Below, piece by piece: positions 8,571 through 16,303 of a stretch of DNA of 16,303 bases. The DNA comes from Bolinopsis microptera (taxonomy: Eukaryota > Ctenophora > Tentaculata > Lobata > Bolinopsidae). How positions within the stretch are numbered: position 1 is the stretch's first letter; every line of letters begins with the position of its first letter. The notes under the pieces are model-generated. The model ran no database searches. It was not told the origin of the DNA and saw only the letters and a program-made list of their open reading frames with translations. The position numbers were made by a program, and so were the translations under genes. The DNA lies in contig NW_026971937.1 of assembly GCF_026151205.1 (NCBI RefSeq), positions 1 through 16,303 on the forward strand, written 5' to 3'.

Positions 8571-8682
8571 GGAGCTAGACACTGCATTGTTACAAATACA
8601 ACCTCTATCAGTATCATGGGTTGTGGCAGGAACGAGTAATTCTACAGTACAGAATTCAATGCATGCCATTATATTATTATCA
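8571..8682 (+). repeat. Dispersed repeat, copy 1
   Basis: From ggagctagacactgcattg through tcatgggttgtggcaggaac and agtaattctacagtaca to the attatattattat tail, this matches 15527-15630 at most positions. Small insertions (tacaaa, gta/tca) distinguish the copies. The frame open across it (8518-8700) is not thought to be coding. Confidence 0.8.
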
Positions 8683-8843
8683 TTAACAGTAGTATCATAG
8701 TATGTGAATGTATACTCTTGCACACTTCGAGAACTGGGCCAAATAAGGCTCGAACAGGGCAGTTTCAGTTTCCTAGGTAGCTGAGGAAATTATAGCACTA
8801 ATCACTAATGTGTCATAATATATCAAAATAGTATGTGGAACTG

Positions 8844-8948
8844 TTGATTCACGATGTCAATCCTTCGCATCTCGCCGATCTGCATACTGTGGTTGCGAGA
8901 AGCATTATTGGATGCGCGCGCGCGACCCAGTAGTGCATCGCGCTACAA
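8844..8948 (+). mobile_element. Hairpin element, 105-bp copy with exact target-site duplication
   Basis: Starts ttgattcacgatgtcaat and ends gcatcgcgctacaa. The 9-mer gtggaactg directly precedes it (8835-8843) and directly follows it (8949-8957); a shared t makes the match 10 if the element starts one base later. Compared with 14038-14165 it lacks about 23 bases between two gca triplets, removing one arm and the loop of the second hairpin. Confidence 0.88.
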
Positions 8949-8958
8949 GTGGAACTGT

Positions 8959-9968
8959 AAAGATAATTCTGAAAAGTCCAAGAACAACAATAATTGGTGC
9001 TATTATATTAGCTGAAGTAAAATTTAAAGAAATAACGTCACAAAGAATAATGAAAAGGTTGCAAAGTGGGCACTTTATAAAGGTTAACTTAGGTGGGGCT
9101 GGGGTAAGAATGTTGGTAGGATAAGAATGTTGTGACAATCTACTCCTTCTTGTTACTACATTGAAGTTCATCTGCGACAGCGTATTTATCCCACAACTGA
9201 CAGCTAAACGACATACGTACTGATATATTTTAAGTTTCATGTGGATCTAATCTTATCCCCGTAAGTATTTTTTTCAAATTCAGCGACAGTTCCAATACTA
9301 ACTCATATCTTGATATCAGAGTATATTTTTAAGTACCTAAAACGTATAAAATAATGAAATTTTAATGGATCGTTTGAATTTAATTTCTACTCACGGTTCT
9401 TGCTGCTCTGAACATGTTAGCCCACTCAAAAGAGGAAGCTTTCGGTCCTTATCCGTCTACCAAATCATCTGCAGTTCCTGATACCCCAATCTGAGGTGGG
9501 TTTTATGTTTTAATGTTTTTAGGGTTTAAAGATTAATAATTTTAGCCACAATTTTTTATTTAATTTTAAAATTTATTTCACGTTTTTAGGCCTAATTTCT
9601 GACTTTAAAGTTGTTTCTTGTTTTTAGTTCTTGTGCTATTTCATTTACAGTTTAACACCAAATCTGATAACCACCGATTACGTTCGAAATAATAAACGGT
9701 ATCTACACAACCATTGATTTCTGCCAATCGATCAAATTTAAAATACAATTACAATACGATTACAAGTCAAATATCTCAAAATAAGTCAAATATCTCAAAC
9801 AATTAAAATTTAGTTCTCATTAACAAATTAACATAAGCGCAGTAAATCAAAATTTCCTGACCAGTTTAACTCGTAACATGGTCTTTCATCTTTAAAAATT
9901 CGAATCAAATATATAAAACACTCTACTCTTATTTCTAAAGTATGTAACGAAGCAGCTATCTTACTTAT
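8959..9968. other. AT-rich intergenic stretch, no gene supported
   Basis: Overlapping open frames (plus 8912-9124, minus 8905-9240) run through the hairpin element and have no domain. A small tandem pair, aagtcaaatatctcaaa, occurs at 9764-9780 and 9783-9799. No RNA gene recognised. Confidence 0.45.
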
Positions 9969-10687
9969 AATTCAGAGAATTATTCTGTATGTACAGTTAC
10001 ACTGTACGACCGCCCACGTGCAAATTAGATGAAAAATAGGAATTTAGGTAACAACCAAAAGGTTCCATACTCATAGCAACGGTGTTTTAATGCACACATG
10101 CACGTGCAAAGATTGTTTTAACGTCATTTTGATCGGTTTTGTGGTGATTACGTCGTTTTATATTTAAATCGGCTGTATCTTCGGTCGGGATGGATCTTTT
10201 TTGATGCGATTAAAACTTTCTTTCAAAGAATACTACTATATATAGCTTCGTCCCTGTTACCACGGGCTTTCTAGTCTCTACTATAATTCAGAAAATTCTT
10301 TTTGTTGTATGTACATTGTACGACCGCCCACGTGCAAATTAGATGAAAAATAGGAATTTAGGTAACAACCAAAAGGTTCCATAGCAACGGTGTTTTAATG
10401 CACACATGCACGTGCAAAGATTGTTTTAACGTCATTTTGATCGGTTTTGTGGTAATTACGTTGTGTTTAAAGTGTTTTATCTTTTTATATTTAAATCGGC
10501 TGTATCTTCGGTTGAGATGGATATTTTTTGATGCGATTAAAACTTTCTTTCAAAGAATACTACTAGCTTACTAGCTTCGTCCCTGTTACCACGGGCTTTC
10601 TAGTCTCTACTATAATTCAAAGAATTATTTCTGTTGTATGTACACTGTACGACCGCCCACGTGCAAATTAAATGAAAAATAGGAAAT
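9969..10687 (+). repeat. Tandem duplication of about 330 bp, two copies plus partial third
   Basis: Unit 1 starts near 9969 (aattcagagaattattctg), unit 2 near 10285 (aattcagaaaattcttt) and a partial unit 3 near 10616 (aattcaaagaattatttctg), ending by 10687. Shared landmarks are gtacgaccgcccacgtgcaa, ggtaacaaccaaaaggttcc, gcacacatgcacgtgcaa and cttcgtccctgttaccacgg. Copies 1 and 2 are nearly identical apart from small indels, so the duplication is fairly recent. It lies just downstream of the receptor gene. Confidence 0.9.
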
Positions 10688-10742
10688 TTTTCAATTCATT
10701 TGACTCCACTCATGCTGGTATTCGGACATTTTTAAGTTGAAA

Positions 10743-11762
10743 CTATAGATTTGCGGGAGTGTTCACCGGCCAGATCTTCTTTACGGGATCAAGATTTCTT
10801 ACAAAGCTTCTGAAGGATGAGCTGATGACGGCGAAGCTAATGGCGTTGAAGGAAGCTTGAGTGAGAGGGAACCCGTACCAAAAAGTGAACCTCAGGACAT
10901 CAAGGTAGGTAGGGAATGCTCTGTACATGCTGTATTTAATCTGGTAGACCAACCAACAGACGTTGAGGATAGCCATGATAATACTAAAGAGGTTCATCAC
11001 CAGGATACACGCCACACTTCTCTTCAGATCGTTGTTTGATGCTTCACAGGGGGTAGCTCCGATAGATTTCATGAGATACTGAGCATTTAGAACACTAAAG
11101 ATAACGCTTAGAACAATCATGAAGAAATAGGCTCCACAGGAAACATGCAGGAAATCATTCGAGCCAAGCATCCATTCCACGTCTGCTGGAAATGCCGTCT
11201 GGGTAATCCTGACGAATGCGGAGCCACTGCCTTTGTATTTGACCGTCCCCCAAACCCAATACCCTACCATAACTCCTGGACCAGCAAGGCACACAAATGG
11301 TGATATGATTTTAACTGGCCTCAGATTTATGTTCGGGTTCATGGAAGTGAGCATGATGAGGTATCTAAACCCGCATAAGAGAAGCATCAAAGCATAGGTG
11401 ATCTGGGCTGGTACAAAAGCCAAGACGCTGTTCATCAACCCAAACCATCCTTTGTAGCCAAATTGGACATACGGTCCAATTTCATCAATCGGGGAGAGAA
11501 GTCTCGGGACTAACCAAACCGGAAAGTATAAGCTTTTGAACGTATCCAGACTGGAGATGCATAGAAACAGAATGTTAGCTATTGTCCTCTTTTGTTTGGA
11601 GTGGTAGTAGACTATGACGGGTTGGAACAGTCCTGTTAAGAAGACCAGGATGAAGAGGGCAGCGAAGAAGTAGTTGAAGAATATGTCCCAGCTGCTGGTG
11701 GGCTTGTACCAAATTCTAAAGTCTGGATACACCCAAGTCTTTACCTCTCCAAATATGGCCAT
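10743..11762 (-). CDS. Divergent seven-transmembrane receptor (rhodopsin-like GPCR), single exon
   Basis: 339 residues on one uninterrupted frame; ATG at 11762 in good context (gaaagaaATGG). Seven hydrophobic spans fall at about 27-53, 60-88, 106-138, 152-172, 205-230, 247-275 and 287-315, with a short basic tail that fits helix 8 (SSFRSFVRNLDPVKK). Class A-like marks are Leu-x-x-x-Asp in span 2 (Asp73), Arg-Tyr-Leu at the cytoplasmic end of span 3 (133-135, in place of DRY), Cys-Trp (269-270) in span 6 where CWxP is usual, and Asn-Ala-Ile-Ser-Phe (306-310) in place of NPxxY in span 7. The span 1 Asn and the span 3/loop 2 disulfide cysteines are missing. It is probably a lineage-specific chemosensory or peptide receptor in the plasma membrane; the ligand is unknown. 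No polyadenylation signal is obvious within about 100 bp downstream. Confidence 0.75.
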   Translation of the reverse strand: MAIFGEVKTWVYPDFRIWYKPTSSWDIFFNYFFAALFILVFLTGLFQPVIVYYHSKQKRTIANILFLCISSLDTFKSLYFPVWLVPRLLSPIDEIGPYVQFGYKGWFGLMNSVLAFVPAQITYALMLLLCGFRYLIMLTSMNPNINLRPVKIISPFVCLAGPGVMVGYWVWGTVKYKGSGSAFVRITQTAFPADVEWMLGSNDFLHVSCGAYFFMIVLSVIFSVLNAQYLMKSIGATPCEASNNDLKRSVACILVMNLFSIIMAILNVCWLVYQIKYSMYRAFPTYLDVLRFTFWYGFPLTQASFNAISFAVISSSFRSFVRNLDPVKKIWPVNTPANL

Positions 11763-12043
11763 TTCTTTCGGTTAATTTTGGTTAGTTTTGTTATTGAAAA
11801 CTTAATATCACGATACTAATTACTACATGTACATTGTACATTGATAATGTACGATTAGGTCAAGAAGCTTCATGCCACTTCTGCGAGCAAAAATAATACG
11901 GCAAAATGATAAAAGTCTTTTTGGTTCATTCTAATCGAAGAGTATAGTATAGTAAGACTATTTCAGTTAACAGCAGATACAAACACACTACACTTTTTAA
12001 AAGTATAAGGTGAAAAGAAGGAACTGAAAACGTTTTAAAATGC
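11763..12043. other. 5' flank of the receptor gene
   Basis: AT-rich, with no other gene. It includes acatgtacattgtacattg near 11825, a self-complementary patch. The receptor promoter is expected here but no TATA box can be placed with confidence. Confidence 0.35.
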
Positions 12044-12131
12044 ATGATACGGTAAAAACATATTTCGCAATATTGACATTGAAATCGCCTAATTTGCCAT
12101 CTGTAAACAATTCACCATTGTCTTCCATAAA
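12044..12131 (-). repeat. Coding-like direct repeat, copy 1
   Basis: 88 bp, nearly the same as 12331-12418, with few substitutions. On the minus strand it starts ATGGAAGACAATGG and encodes MEDNGELFTDGKLGDFNV, then NIAKYVFTVS, before diverging. I do not recognise the protein. It could be a duplicated exon or exon-like relic; no good splice donor follows the block. Confidence 0.7.
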
Positions 12132-12330
12132 GCTGGACTACAGATGCACTGTCAAAAATAATCATTATTGATATTCACGTAATCGATTGTTCTTAAGAAC
12201 CAACCACGGCAACCAGACAAATAAAATATTATATCACTCGAGGCTTCACCGTTCCTAACTTTAATTACAAACTTTAAAACACTCGGTGAGGTTACGTTAT
12301 TGTTTATATAATTATATATACGGTTACTAT

Positions 12331-12418
12331 ATGATACGGTAAAAACATATTTCACAATATCGACATTGAAATCGCCTAACTTGCCATCTGTAAATAATTC
12401 TACATTGTCTTCCATAAA
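12331..12418 (-). repeat. Coding-like direct repeat, copy 2
   Basis: Second copy of the 88-bp block. On the minus strand it begins the open frame 12415-12152 (87 codons, MEDNVELFTDGKLGDFNV onward). The part after the repeat (about residue 29 on) has no similarity to copy 1 and no recognisable domain. Whether the frame is expressed is unknown; I treat it as an unrecognised candidate. Confidence 0.6.
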
Positions 12419-12932
12419 CTTCGGTATGCTATTGTTTAATAGTTAATTTAACATGGATTTGAATGATTACTATTGTCTCTCATAAAGATTACGGTACACA
12501 TACTCTAGTTATACAATTACAAGTGCCCTAGTTTGACACGTTATACTGTAGTTCGACAAACCCTGAATTTCGACTCTGTCGAACTAGTGTACGCTACCTG
12601 GACTCTAGTTTGACAAGTATTTCCTTTCCTTGACTGCGGAAACAAAATTTTTAAAAACATCTTAAGGTGACATCAGCTAAATAAAAAAATCTGTAAAAAG
12701 AAGATGAGAGGCGAATTTTCTCGAAAGCGCGAATACTCACACAAATTTTAAAAGTGCTTATACATATTTATTTTTGCTAAAATCTTCCAAATAATAATAT
12801 TAATACGAAGTCATCTGCCGCGGAAATAACCATAAACGGTTATATTGTATATGTCCCCTTAAATTGCAGTCTACGAGCCAGAGCTTCAGTGATCCTCAAT
12901 TGACATTTCTTAATTTCACTTCTTGTTGATTA
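12419..12932. other. AT-rich intergenic stretch
   Basis: No supported gene. Short imperfect repeats of ctagtttgaca / gtagttcgaca type occur at 12529-12617. It includes the 3' flank of the Ly6-like exon. Confidence 0.4.
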
Positions 12933-13250
12933 CTAGAGGAGTCCAAGCGCAGCAGAGAAAAGGACGAAAGAAACGCCATGATGATGAACGACGAAACTGC
13001 TATTCTCATCCTCACCACCATCACTTTTATCTTCAGATTTGGTGGGGTCGTTGCACATTTCGATTTCACATGGGTCCGAAACATCACACTTCATGTTGGA
13101 AATGGAAACAGTTCTCATTTCTTCCGTCATGGTTGACTCCATAGAGGACTTTATTGTGTTACAGAACTGGTCATTGGCGTTATCCATGCACGAAACAGTC
13201 TTTATACCGTCAGCTGATCCTTTGGCCACTTTAGTTCCTCGTAATTCAAC
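12933..13250 (-). CDS. Probable terminal exon of a Ly6/three-finger GPI-anchored protein (partial)
   Basis: Open on the minus strand from 13259 to TAG at 12935-12933. No ATG starts it, so it should be a 3' exon. The best-looking acceptor is tctgag with the exon starting at 13250 in phase 0, but others nearby are possible. The residues include CMDNANDQFC, then KCDVSDPCEIEMCND. The Cys-x4-Cys-Asn ending fits the last finger of Ly6/uPAR domains, although the usual adjacent Cys pair is split here. An acidic, Ser-rich linker follows (EDKSDGGEDENSS), then a hydrophobic C-terminus (VSFVLFSAALGLL) with no charged tail, as expected of a GPI-attachment signal. I could not find the upstream exons with the signal peptide. 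Alternatives are a different small Cys-rich surface protein or a pseudogene exon. Confidence 0.45.
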   Translation of the reverse strand, partial: VELRGTKVAKGSADGIKTVSCMDNANDQFCNTIKSSMESTMTEEMRTVSISNMKCDVSDPCEIEMCNDPTKSEDKSDGGEDENSSFVVHHHGVSFVLFSAALGLL

Positions 13251-13266
13251 CTCAGAGATTCAACCT

Positions 13267-13300
13267 GTAGAGATCCCTAATTATAATTAGGGATCTCTAC
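13267..13300. repeat. Perfect 34-bp palindrome
   Basis: gtagagatccctaatta followed directly by its exact reverse complement, with no loop. It lies 8 bp upstream (on the minus strand) of the open frame of the Ly6-like exon. It may be a joined pair of inverted ends of a lost element, or a cruciform site. Confidence 0.95.
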
Positions 13301-14028
13301 ATTTTATAAAATGTTCGTTAAAACCGAATGAGATAGCCTACAAACATTAAGTTAGTATATTAACGTTATTAGGCTGCAAAAGACACAGGACCGTAGAAAC
13401 ATTCCAATAGAGGAGGAAAAAGACGAGGCAGTAATATATAAATTCAGATGAAGGTCTTCAAACTGTAGAAATCTATTGAAAAAGAGAGCAGCGAATGTCG
13501 TATGTGGTCTAAAAACACGTCAAATTACAGTTACAGAAGGTTTCCTATGAGAGTATGAGGCTTAACTGACAATGTGTTCTACTGTATAGATATTGAGATA
13601 AAGGAGGCTGACTGCTGACGGCGACTAAGAACCTGTCAATTTTACCTAGTTAACTAATTAACATTAGCTTAGGAAATATGCAATCAGCTCCGACAACTAA
13701 GAACCAATCATTACATATCCCCGACAACTAAGAACCTCTGGAGATACTTCAAACATTCCATGTGCTGTGCAGATCCGGACGCCGTGGCTCTGCTGCGTTG
13801 TACCATCCGACAGGCGACGTTACGCAACTGATTCAGATTAAGGAAGGTTAAAAAATACTAAAAGTATTAGCAAAACTACAATAACAAATGCGCAGAAATG
13901 TTTTATTGCTCGAGAGGATTCAGTTGCAGATAGGAGTAAACAAATTTGAATCGCCAAGTCGAAGTAATTTATAACTCAGAAAACTGTGAGATGAGTTTTC
14001 TTTCTAGGCGGGGATTCAGCCGTTTTTG
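13301..14028. other. Intergenic or intronic stretch with short repeats
   Basis: It could be an intron of the Ly6-like gene. It holds a dispersed 15-mer, cgacaactaagaacc, at 13691-13705 and 13722-13736, with a related gcgactaagaacc at 13621-13633. No other exon could be supported by a signal peptide or cysteine pattern. Confidence 0.4.
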
Positions 14029-14037
14029 AGTCGGTCG

Positions 14038-14165
14038 TTGATTCACGATGTCAATCCTTCGCAGCTCGGTGAGGCACAGTGGTGCATCTCGCCGATCTAC
14101 CGAAGATGTGGTTGCGAGAAGCATTATTTGATGCGCGCGCGACCCAGTAGTGCATCGCGCTACAA
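14038..14165 (+). mobile_element. Hairpin element, 128-bp copy with exact target-site duplication
   Basis: Starts ttgattcacgatgtcaat and ends tgcatcgcgctacaa. agtcggtcg flanks it on the left (14029-14037) and right (14166-14174); as at 8844 the following t also matches. The second hairpin (arms tcggtgag/ctcgccga) and third hairpin (gcgcg/cgcgc) are both present. Very similar to 8844-8948, so these two belong to one recent subfamily, distinct from the 2-kb cluster copies. Confidence 0.9.
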
Positions 14166-14175
14166 AGTCGGTCGT

Positions 14176-15018
14176 AACAACTGCATAACAATAGTCCTCG
14201 CTCGTTCATTTAAGCCCTGAATATCTCAATCTTTTAGATTCAAATCTCAACTACATTGTTTAATTATCTAAAAGTTTCATTTTCAATATATCGTCGGTCT
14301 TGCACCGAGGGCTGAATTTGAGGAACTAACCGATTGTTTAATCTTCTAGCTCTCAAACTTTTGAAGTTTAGACTGTCCCCCATTACATAGGAACCAATAT
14401 AATGGATATGTTTCTTTGGTGCACAATACTAATAGTATTAGTGGTGGTATGTCAACAAACTTCACCCCCATGAGTAGCCCTATAGTACTCCTATATCCGT
14501 GCATATTAGTCTTGATGCGATGAGGGAACGTCGAGACTGAAAACACAAAGACGTGAAACTTATTAAGAGACTACCGGTGCCAAACTTTGAAATTGTTGTT
14601 TTCTTGAAAACCGATAAAACTTTGAAGGAGAACTAAGTTTGAGCTAGAATATGAAACAATTGCACTGCCACACGTGAAATGTTTGTCTGATGAGGGCGGT
14701 AGTAAACTGACCACAGCTATAACAAACCATGTATGATTATAATTAAACCATATCAATAACAATAGGGGGCCGACATCTTATTCTAACTGGCTAACCCAAC
14801 TGTAACCGTCCAAAAGCAGTCGAATAATCAATAGGCAGATCCAATCGCGGTGAATATGGTATCGTAGTGGCTGATAGTGATACGAGAACGGTTCTCGTCG
14901 AGAACCGGCCCCTTTCGAACCTGTGAACCTAGATTTATGAGTATGGGTTTGTAAACATGTTAACGTAAGGTTTCTGGTGAGACCAGTTATCTGACTGTTG
15001 TTTTGGTCAGTTACAGCC
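14176..15018. other. Intergenic stretch, no gene supported
   Basis: Several 60-120 codon frames on the minus strand (14346-14546, 14571-14762, 14778-15137) show no domain, and the last runs into the MITE. No RNA gene recognised. Confidence 0.45.
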
Positions 15019-15324
15019 CAGTTACACGGCTCAGTTTTGCGACCAGATTTGACACAAAACTCCGCGAAGGCAGTTTTGTTTACATTTACAATGTACGTTC
15101 CCACGGTTGGTATTTGCACGCAGATTTGCGCGCGCACGTGGGCGCATTATATAATGAAATTTCCCACGCGAGCGCCCAGGTTAAAACTGCTTTTACGGAG
15201 TTTTGGGTCATATCAAAAATATTTCTCCGTGCGGAGAAATATTTTTGAATTTAATTTCCGGTCGCAAAAATGTGAGAAAAAATGTGATCAGCAAATCTGG
15301 TTGCAAAACTGAGCCGTGGAACTG
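15019..15324. mobile_element. 306-bp MITE with 33-bp terminal inverted repeats
   Basis: The left end 15019-15051 (cagttacacggctcagtttt...) and right end 15292-15324 are inverted copies with 2 mismatches in 33. The CAG-initial termini recall hAT-type elements, but no flanking duplication is evident. Inside lies a 34-bp hairpin at 15214-15247 (caaaaatatttctccg, 2-base loop, cggagaaatatttttg). It has no coding capacity; open frames across it are by-products of the repeat. Confidence 0.88.
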
Positions 15325-15526
15325 CAGGGTTACTATGAACATAACGTTAAACCTTCAGAATCCTACTTGTTCCTGTAATATTCGACTATCCGAAGGATTT
15401 CAGGAGTCCTGTTCAAGGAGTTAAAGCACACAGTGTTGACACATTGCAACTGCTGCACTTTCGCTTTTGGGTACTAATATCAGACGAAGCCTTATATCAC
15501 GGTCAACTCTTTGCTTCGTGAAATAT

Positions 15527-15630
15527 GGAGCTTGAGACTGCATTGATACAACCTCTATCATGGGTTGTGGCAGGAACAAGTAATTCTACAGTACATAATT
15601 CATGATTTATGCTATTATATTATTATTATA
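15527..15630 (+). repeat. Dispersed repeat, copy 2
   Basis: Matches 8571-8682 from ggagcttgagactgcattg to the attatattattat tail, with two small deletions. It lies about 200 bp from the MITE. Family not recognised. Confidence 0.8.
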
Positions 15631-15639
15631 CTTACTTAT

Positions 15640-16303
15640 TATATGAATTATTGTTGTCGTGACTCGTGGAGATGAGGTGAAGGATGTTTTTACCAATTAG
15701 TCAGTTAACTGAGGGTGGTATAAGACTGAATTGTGGTAATGGAAGTCAAAATCCGGGACAAAATGGAAAAATTGTTACGTCCTGTTTTCTTCCCATTTTA
15801 ATTTTTTGAAGATGAAATTTACTGGACCGGAATTTCACAGTTTTGACTGAATTTTTCTCCAGTAACCTATTAGTCAGTTAGGTATAGATGGCACAGTTAC
15901 TGCACTGTTAGCTATAATAGATGGCATATGAAAAGAAATACAATTGAGGTGCTGGACGAAAATTCATATTTTCCAATTTCTGTCCCATTTTCAAATATGA
16001 TATTTGCCGAACAGAAATTTTACAGATTTCTTATCTCGATATTAATTTTGTATCTCTTTCTGACGATATTTGCGATGATATTTAATTATTATTTAAGCGC
16101 TAAAAAATAAAAACAGCTATTTCAGTGAGAAAACAACCAAAGTCCTCTAAAAAGAATGTAGCTCAATATCAGACATTCAATAATTTAAATATAAATTACA
16201 ACATATAAAGCTTTTATAAAAACTTTCTCAATCCTTCCTAACCGTTTGAATACAGCTAATTGACGAACAGTTTGAAAACGGGCACCACAATCCAATCCCC
16301 CTA
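15640..16303. other. AT-rich stretch to window end, no gene supported
   Basis: The plus-strand frame 15928-16110 would encode 60 residues with one hydrophobic segment (FLISILILYLFLTIF). In such AT-rich DNA, hydrophobic codons arise by chance. No other support is seen. Confidence 0.4.

Noticed and set aside
8518-8700. 60-aa plus-strand frame
   Set aside because: It overlaps a dispersed repeat also found at 15527-15630, where the frame is not kept.
8905-9240. Open frames on both strands (111 aa minus, 70 aa plus)
   Set aside because: They run through the hairpin element and its target-site duplication and show no domain; the overlap on both strands points to chance.
10857-11039. Plus-strand frame opposite the receptor
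   Set aside because: Antisense shadow of the receptor coding region.
13264-13266. ctacag as splice acceptor for the Ly6-like exon
   Set aside because: It would place an in-frame TGA immediately after the junction for the frame carrying the cysteines.
13039-13290. Plus-strand frames opposite the Ly6-like exon
   Set aside because: Antisense to a frame with better protein features; no signal or domain of their own.
14778-15424. Four overlapping open frames of 73-119 aa
   Set aside because: All cover the MITE or its inverted ends and none has a recognisable motif.
15928-16110. 60-aa frame with a hydrophobic segment
   Set aside because: AT-rich composition gives hydrophobic codons by chance; no homology, promoter or neighbour supports it.

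Overview
The window looks like a gene-poor, AT-rich, repeat-laden piece of an invertebrate animal genome. The evidence for this is: canonical GT..AG introns in a secreted LamG/pentraxin-like gene, a single-exon divergent seven-transmembrane receptor, a possible last exon of a Ly6-type GPI-anchored protein, a decayed retroelement fragment of a kind I associate with cnidarians and other marine invertebrates, and a dense set of short non-autonomous mobile elements. A cnidarian or other soft-bodied marine invertebrate is my guess; the sequence alone does not prove the phylum. There are no bacterial-style operons and no CRISPR, tRNA or rRNA genes that I can recognise.

Layout. 1-134: 14-bp tandem repeat. 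About 741-1010: frameshifted retroelement coding remnant on the minus strand. 1477-1606: three GC-rich hairpins and a run of 23 C. 1989-2914: cluster of a short hairpin-bearing repeat family in both orientations; further copies with clear 9-10 bp flanking duplications lie at 8844-8948 and 14038-14165. 3386-5098: element with about 105-bp inverted ends, each carrying three consecutive perfect hairpins, with a second, older inverted-repeat element nested inside. 5543-7234: three-exon secreted LamG/pentraxin-like gene (minus strand) whose 3' part was made by tandem duplication of an exon-intron unit. 9969-10687: tandem duplication of roughly 330 bp. 10743-11762: intronless GPCR-like gene (minus strand). 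12044-12418: two direct copies of an 88-bp coding-like block. 12933-13250: probable terminal exon of a Ly6/GPI-anchored protein (minus strand), beside a perfect 34-bp palindrome. 15019-15324: 306-bp MITE with 33-bp inverted ends. The rest is AT-rich non-coding DNA.

The genes do not form an obvious pathway. Two of the three would act at the cell surface (receptor, GPI-anchored protein) and one is secreted, but I see no evidence that they are co-regulated. The most informative material is the repeat structure (target-site duplications, hairpins with three-base loops) and the exon-duplication history of the LamG gene.
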